Part shown: positions 60,397 to 64,000 of the stretch, one piece after another
Position numbering within the stretch: position 1 is the first letter of the stretch
Layout of the letters: each line of letters starts with the position of its first letter
From: Candidatus Sulfotelmatobacter sp.
Lineage (GTDB): Bacteria; Acidobacteriota; Terriglobia; Terriglobales; Acidobacteriaceae
DNA length: 64,000 nt
Direction of reading: 5' to 3'
Assembly (NCBI GenBank): GCA_036500765.1
Contig: DASYBM010000004.1
Coordinates: 868,001 to 932,000 of the forward strand
Notes under the pieces: generated by a model
Told to the model about the DNA's origin: nothing
The model's input: only the letters and a program-made list of their open reading frames with translations
Databases searched by the model: none
Position numbers and translations under genes: made by a program

Positions 60397-61497
60397 ATGA
60401 AGCAATTTACTGTGCTCAGCCTTCTGGCTGCGCTTGCTCTGGTTGCCTGCGGAACAGGCACCGCCCTTGCCCAGGAAGATACTATGCCGGCCCACCCCAG
60501 GTTCGCCCGTCTGCTGCCCAAACTGCATGCCGACAACGGCAACACGCCCTTGACTCCACTAACGACCTGGAATGGATCGTTCGTGTATAAGAGCCACACC
60601 TATAACTACAACATGGTTGGAACCGATCCGACCACCGGGACATCGACCACAGTCAAAACGTTTCTGATCCCGATCGCCCTGAAATATGTGAAGAATGGCG
60701 TAACCACGATCTTCAGCCCCGAAACCGTGCAGAGCAACGGCAAGTCGGCGGTGCAGAACACGATCGGTTCGCCGATTTTTAAGAATATGGCCTGGGTCAC
60801 CCCCGAAGGAACCTCTTTGGGAACCACGCAGTACGAAGATGCATTCCAGCGCGGCAACTTCTGGTCGGAAGTCGCCGGTACTAACTATCATGTGTTGCTG
60901 GCCCAGCCCAAGCTTGTCCCCTTGCAGACCCTCACGGTGCCGGCGGGCGACGGTAGCGTCACCACGGAGTTTGGCATCACGGTGGGCACGGCCGACATCA
61001 ATTGGTTCGATGGCCAGCTTCAGGCCATCCTCACCAAGTATGCCAAGGTCATCACGCCGAACACCCTTCCGATCTTCATCACCTACGATTCGTATCTGAC
61101 GGACTTCGGATGCTGCATCGGCGGTTATCATAGCTCCTATGGCAGCACCTCGGCACCTCAAGCGTATTCACATTTCACCTACATCAGCACCCCCGGCATC
61201 TTCTCGCAGGACGTTTCCGCGATGTCCCACGAAGTCGGCGAGTGGATGGACGATCCGCTGGTCGTGAACACAGGCGGCAATCCGGTTTCTTGCGGGATTC
61301 TGGAAGTCGGCGATCCGGAGGAAGGCTTCTCGAATTATGGAGCATTCCCCTACGTGCTGAATGGATTCACCTATAACCTCCAGGATCTGGTTTACCTGGA
61401 ATACTTCGGCGCGCCCAACACCACGTCAGTGGACGGCGGGACCGAATCGTTCCACGACAATCCGTTTAAGCTGGGTATCTGCAACAACGGCGGTTAG
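60397..61497 (+). CDS. Secreted putative metallopeptidase-like protein with HEVGEW motif (paralogue 1)
   Basis: A 366-residue exported protein: signal peptide (QFTVLSLLAALALVACGTGTALA), a beta-rich N-domain with WNGSFVYKSHTYNYNMVG, a central DINWFDGQ segment, a Cys pair in GCCIGGYHSS, and His278-Glu279 in SHEVGEWMDDP, followed by CGILEVGDPEEG and a YNLQDLVYLEYFGAP segment. HE..E plus a downstream Glu/Asp resembles a zincin-type metal site, but it is not the classic HEXXH. I cannot name the family. AAGGAG lies 10 nt before the ATG. A closely related paralogue follows at 61843, and an intrinsic terminator ends this gene. Confidence 0.78.
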   Translation: MKQFTVLSLLAALALVACGTGTALAQEDTMPAHPRFARLLPKLHADNGNTPLTPLTTWNGSFVYKSHTYNYNMVGTDPTTGTSTTVKTFLIPIALKYVKNGVTTIFSPETVQSNGKSAVQNTIGSPIFKNMAWVTPEGTSLGTTQYEDAFQRGNFWSEVAGTNYHVLLAQPKLVPLQTLTVPAGDGSVTTEFGITVGTADINWFDGQLQAILTKYAKVITPNTLPIFITYDSYLTDFGCCIGGYHSSYGSTSAPQAYSHFTYISTPGIFSQDVSAMSHEVGEWMDDPLVVNTGGNPVSCGILEVGDPEEGFSNYGAFPYVLNGFTYNLQDLVYLEYFGAPNTTSVDGGTESFHDNPFKLGICNNGG

Positions 61498-61518
61498 TCG
61501 GCATTTTTGATTTAGATC

Positions 61519-61547
61519 AACCCGTCCCGCAAGGGACGGGTTTTTCA
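61519..61547 (+). terminator. Intrinsic terminator
   Basis: AACCCGTCCC (61519-61528) and GGGACGGGTT (61533-61542) form a stem with a GCAA tetraloop, followed by TTTTC. It lies 21 nt after the stop of the first HEVGEW paralogue. The next 295 bp, up to the start at 61843, are relatively AT-rich and hold no gene; they probably include the promoter of the second paralogue. Confidence 0.9.
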
Positions 61548-61842
61548 TTTCCCCGCGCGGCCGGTGGGCGGAGAACGCAGAATACTCGGAAGTACATTGG
61601 CGGGCAAAACAAATTTACGAAAAACGAAATTCCTTTTGCAATTTACAAAAACAGAACAAAACAGCAGCCCATAACATTTGCACATTGACTACGCGTCTAC
61701 TGTGGGACTAGAAAAATCTGACCCTGAATTCAGGACGAGGAGCGGGTTGCGGGCGAACTCGATCCTGGATGGCTTGTGGGCCTGGTACAGGGTTGATTAC
61801 CAAATGTGGTCAAAAAGAAAATTCCCAAGGAGACCAGATGTT

Positions 61843-62946
61843 ATGAAAAGAAGAAAAGCTTTTTGCCTGAGTTCCACAACTGCCCTGTGTATGTTGATCT
61901 GCGTTGGGTTGGCTGGGAGCGTGCTTGCCCAGGATGCTGAAGTTGCCAAACCTCGCCCCAGGTATGTGGTAATGCCCCCGCATGTCCGTTCCGATGTTGC
62001 CCCGCCGCCGGCGTCGTTGCAGAGTTGGAATGGATCGTTCACCTACAGCGGTAAGAACTACACCTACAATATGGTCGGCGCGGCGCCTTCCACGAACGCG
62101 AGTGCCACTGTCACGACTTACATTATCCCGGTCAAGATCGTGATCACATCGCGCACTGGATCGAAGACTACCTTCGATCCTCAGCACGTGCTCTCGAACG
62201 GAAACACGGTGGTCACCAACACCGTAGATTCGCCGATCTTCGATTCCACCACAACCTACACCCAAGGTGGGGTGGACGTAGGCACGACCCAGTACATTGA
62301 CGCGTTTCAGCGCGCCAACTTCTGGAGCATCGTGCATTCGAATACCAACTCGCACCTGCTGTTAAGTGAGACCGTGCTGGCGGAGCAGACCTTGAGCCCG
62401 ACTCGGACTTACGGCACAACGGGGAGCCCGTTTGGCTTCACGGCAGCGGAAGTCGACATCAACTGGTTTGACTCCCAAATTCCGGGCCTGATCAGCAAGC
62501 TGGGAATTCAGCCCAACCAGTTTCCCATTTTTCTGCTCTATGACACGTATCTGACGCAGAACGGCTGCTGCATCGGCGGCTACCACAGCTCGGAAGGCAG
62601 CGTTAGCAATCCGCAATCCTATGCGGAAGCAACCTATGTGGATCATCCGGGAGCTTTCTCGCAGGATGTGTCGGCCTTGTCGCACGAAGTCGGCGAATGG
62701 GCAGACGATCCGCTCACCGTCAACTACAACGGAAACAATACGCCCTGCGGAATTCTGGAAGTAGGCGATCCGGAAGAGGGAGACTCCAATTATGGCGGCT
62801 ATCCGTACATGCTGCACGGCTTCACCTACAACTTGCAGGACCTGGTGATGCTGCGCTACTTCGGAGCGCCCGCGACCACATCGGTAAACGATTGGTGGAG
62901 CTTCCAGGGAAATTCGTCCTTGTCGGTTTGTTCGAACGGATCGTAA
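61843..62946 (+). CDS. Secreted putative metallopeptidase-like protein with HEVGEW motif (paralogue 2)
   Basis: A 367-residue paralogue of the preceding gene with the same layout: signal peptide (AFCLSSTTALCMLICVGLAGSVLA), WNGSFTYSGKNYTYNMVG, DINWFDSQ, GCCIGGYHSSEGS, SHEVGEWADDP (His281) and CGILEVGDPEEGDSNYGGYPY. Similarity spans the whole length with only small gaps, so the pair arose by tandem duplication and has diverged considerably. I use the ATG at 61843, which has AAGGAG 10 nt upstream as in paralogue 1; the open frame from 61678 is not conserved. It has its own terminator. Function as for paralogue 1 is inferred only. Confidence 0.78.
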   Translation: MKRRKAFCLSSTTALCMLICVGLAGSVLAQDAEVAKPRPRYVVMPPHVRSDVAPPPASLQSWNGSFTYSGKNYTYNMVGAAPSTNASATVTTYIIPVKIVITSRTGSKTTFDPQHVLSNGNTVVTNTVDSPIFDSTTTYTQGGVDVGTTQYIDAFQRANFWSIVHSNTNSHLLLSETVLAEQTLSPTRTYGTTGSPFGFTAAEVDINWFDSQIPGLISKLGIQPNQFPIFLLYDTYLTQNGCCIGGYHSSEGSVSNPQSYAEATYVDHPGAFSQDVSALSHEVGEWADDPLTVNYNGNNTPCGILEVGDPEEGDSNYGGYPYMLHGFTYNLQDLVMLRYFGAPATTSVNDWWSFQGNSSLSVCSNGS

Positions 62947-62973
62947 ATAGTTTCTGCACCTTCCCCCCGCAGG

Positions 62974-63002
62974 GCCCGCTCCGCAAGGGGCGGGCTTTTT
63001 TT
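62974..63002 (+). terminator. Intrinsic terminator
   Basis: GCCCGCTCC (62974-62982) pairs with GGGGCGGGC (62987-62995) around a GCAA tetraloop, followed by seven T. It lies 27 nt after the stop of the second HEVGEW paralogue and just before the convergent antiporter gene. Confidence 0.92.
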
Positions 63003-63030
63003 GTCCTCATCGAACAGAATAAGCAGCAGA

Positions 63031-64000
63031 TCAAGCAGTGAAGGGACGCTCTTCAAGCGAGACGGCAGGAGCTTCGTCCGCGAAGGTCGGCGCCAACAAG
63101 GGCCAGCCACGGCGCAGAATGTAATCGAGCCAGGCCCCCGCCATCTGGGATGTGAGAACCGCAGCTAATACCAGAGTCGTGTAGAACTGCGCGCTGACGA
63201 TGCCGGCATCAAACGCCACACTGGCGAGAACGATGCCGGGCCCGCCCCGGGCGTTGGTCGTGATTGCCAGATTGATCAAATCCAGTCCTCGAAAGCCGGC
63301 GAGTCGTCCCGCCAGCGCTACAGAAAGAATCTTCGCCACACAGCTCGCTACAAGGAAGGTAAGCAGCATCCAGAAGGAGAGACCACGGCGCAGATCGAGC
63401 TTCAGTCCAACAATTGCGAAATATATGGGAATGAAAAACGCGAACCCCACTTTTCCAATTGCGTCCAGCGCATCGGCAAAAAGTCTGCGTTTCTTATGGA
63501 CGACGGCGAACCCGGCGAGAAACGCCGCGAACACCAAACTCACATCAAGCGCTCCAGCCAATGCACAATAGGCCAGCAGCACAGCGATGGCATAAGCCAC
63601 GGGCGAATGCCGTGCCACAATATTGAAACGCGATTTGTTAATTCGCTTCACGATGCGCGGGAGAATCGTAAGCCCTAACCCAAAAAAGCCAACGGTTGCG
63701 ATCAAGTGATAGGAGAGCGCTCGCCGATCAAGCGCCGTTTTTTCGGCCAGAGCCGTAGCGATTGCCAGGGCCAGCCATAGGACAATATCTTCCAGAACCG
63801 CGACGCCTAAAACCAGCCGCGCAAAGCGTGTGTGCAATATTCTTAAATCTGCGAAGATCTTGGAGACCACCGGCACTGACGTGACCGCGACTCCGGCGGC
63901 CAAAATGATGATCAACGAAACCCGGTTGCCGTTGGGTCCGGCCAATGCGGGTCGAATCAGCCGCGGCCCCAACGCCAGCCCCAAAGCGAAAGGAATGCCT
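63031..64000 (-). CDS. CPA2-family cation:proton antiporter (Kef-type), 5'-truncated by window end
   Basis: A partial membrane protein of at least 320 residues with about nine hydrophobic segments. The frame remains open to the right edge, so the N-terminal helices lie outside the window. Landmarks include VTSVPVVSKIFADL, VLEDIVLW (the acidic residues of the ion site) and NARGGPGIVLASV, all typical of CPA2 (KefB/GerN-like) Na+(K+)/H+ antiporters. No TrkA-N domain follows; the protein ends soon after the last helix with a short polar tail. It converges on the second HEVGEW gene. Confidence 0.88.
   Translation of the reverse strand, partial: GIPFALGLALGPRLIRPALAGPNGNRVSLIIILAAGVAVTSVPVVSKIFADLRILHTRFARLVLGVAVLEDIVLWLALAIATALAEKTALDRRALSYHLIATVGFFGLGLTILPRIVKRINKSRFNIVARHSPVAYAIAVLLAYCALAGALDVSLVFAAFLAGFAVVHKKRRLFADALDAIGKVGFAFFIPIYFAIVGLKLDLRRGLSFWMLLTFLVASCVAKILSVALAGRLAGFRGLDLINLAITTNARGGPGIVLASVAFDAGIVSAQFYTTLVLAAVLTSQMAGAWLDYILRRGWPLLAPTFADEAPAVSLEERPFTA

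Overview
The window is about 64 kb of chromosomal DNA of high but not extreme GC content from a Gram-negative-type heterotroph. The gene set fits Acidobacteriota (Terriglobia-like): a TonB receptor with a carboxypeptidase-regulatory N-terminus, a patatin/BamA-type outer-membrane esterase, orphan complex I subunits, a b6f-like quinol oxidoreductase tied to a giant multiheme cytochrome c, a CPA2 antiporter, and many short dispersed repeats between genes. This affiliation is inferred from gene content; no rRNA is present. One tRNA gene, Gly(CCC), lies at the left edge.

Layout. 0.1-12 kb: tRNA-Gly, a Tat-exported amidase, small proteins, a minus-strand operon of an ABC-2 exporter with a thioredoxin-like protein between its ATPase and permease, a secreted transglutaminase-like protein, an orphan nuoB, a metallophosphoesterase and a zinc-type dehydrogenase. 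12-17.5 kb: an AT-rich gap, then a plus-strand run of XdhC, a MocA-like nucleotidyltransferase, a HAD phosphatase, an IscU-like scaffold, a BtuF-like protein, a methionine-sulfoxide-reductase-like GAF protein and a MutT-type Nudix hydrolase. 17.6-22 kb: an Nramp-superfamily transporter and a soluble PRC/MgtE-N/CBS protein flank an atypical nuclease-like gene. 22-28 kb: two FtsX/MacB-type permeases without an ATPase, an alpha/beta hydrolase, UbiD and an orphan nuoI. 28-37 kb: metH, which carries an in-frame copy of a dispersed repeat, a TonB receptor, a terminator-bounded putative RNA, nrdR, isocitrate dehydrogenase and an Fpg/Nei-type glycosylase.

37-50 kb is the respiratory heart of the window: ferrochelatase, Rieske protein, b6-like cytochrome b, subunit-IV-like cytochrome b, a 1087-residue cytochrome with eight CXXCH motifs, a lipoprotein with a blue-copper-like ligand set, heme A synthase, an ABC-2 exporter with a small membrane partner, and a DUF420 protein. 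Together these suggest a quinol:cytochrome c/cupredoxin oxidoreductase encoded beside heme supply and aa3-oxidase maturation genes. 50-64 kb: signal peptidase I coupled to a HEAT/barrel-sandwich protein, a VOC protein, a ferredoxin, SSB, the patatin/BamA protein, several secreted proteins, an ornithine-cyclodeaminase-family enzyme, two paralogous secreted proteins with a strict HEVGEW motif, and a 5'-truncated Kef-type antiporter at the right edge.

Several repeat families recur between genes: a GTCATTCCGAGC-type palindromic element, a cgttagtcgttgg-type tandem/inverted repeat, and a cagacctcggacct repeat. The most unusual observations are the repeat inside metH, the quinol oxidoreductase locus with its octaheme subunit, the Nramp/MgtE-N pair split by a nuclease-like gene, and the tandem HEVGEW proteins.
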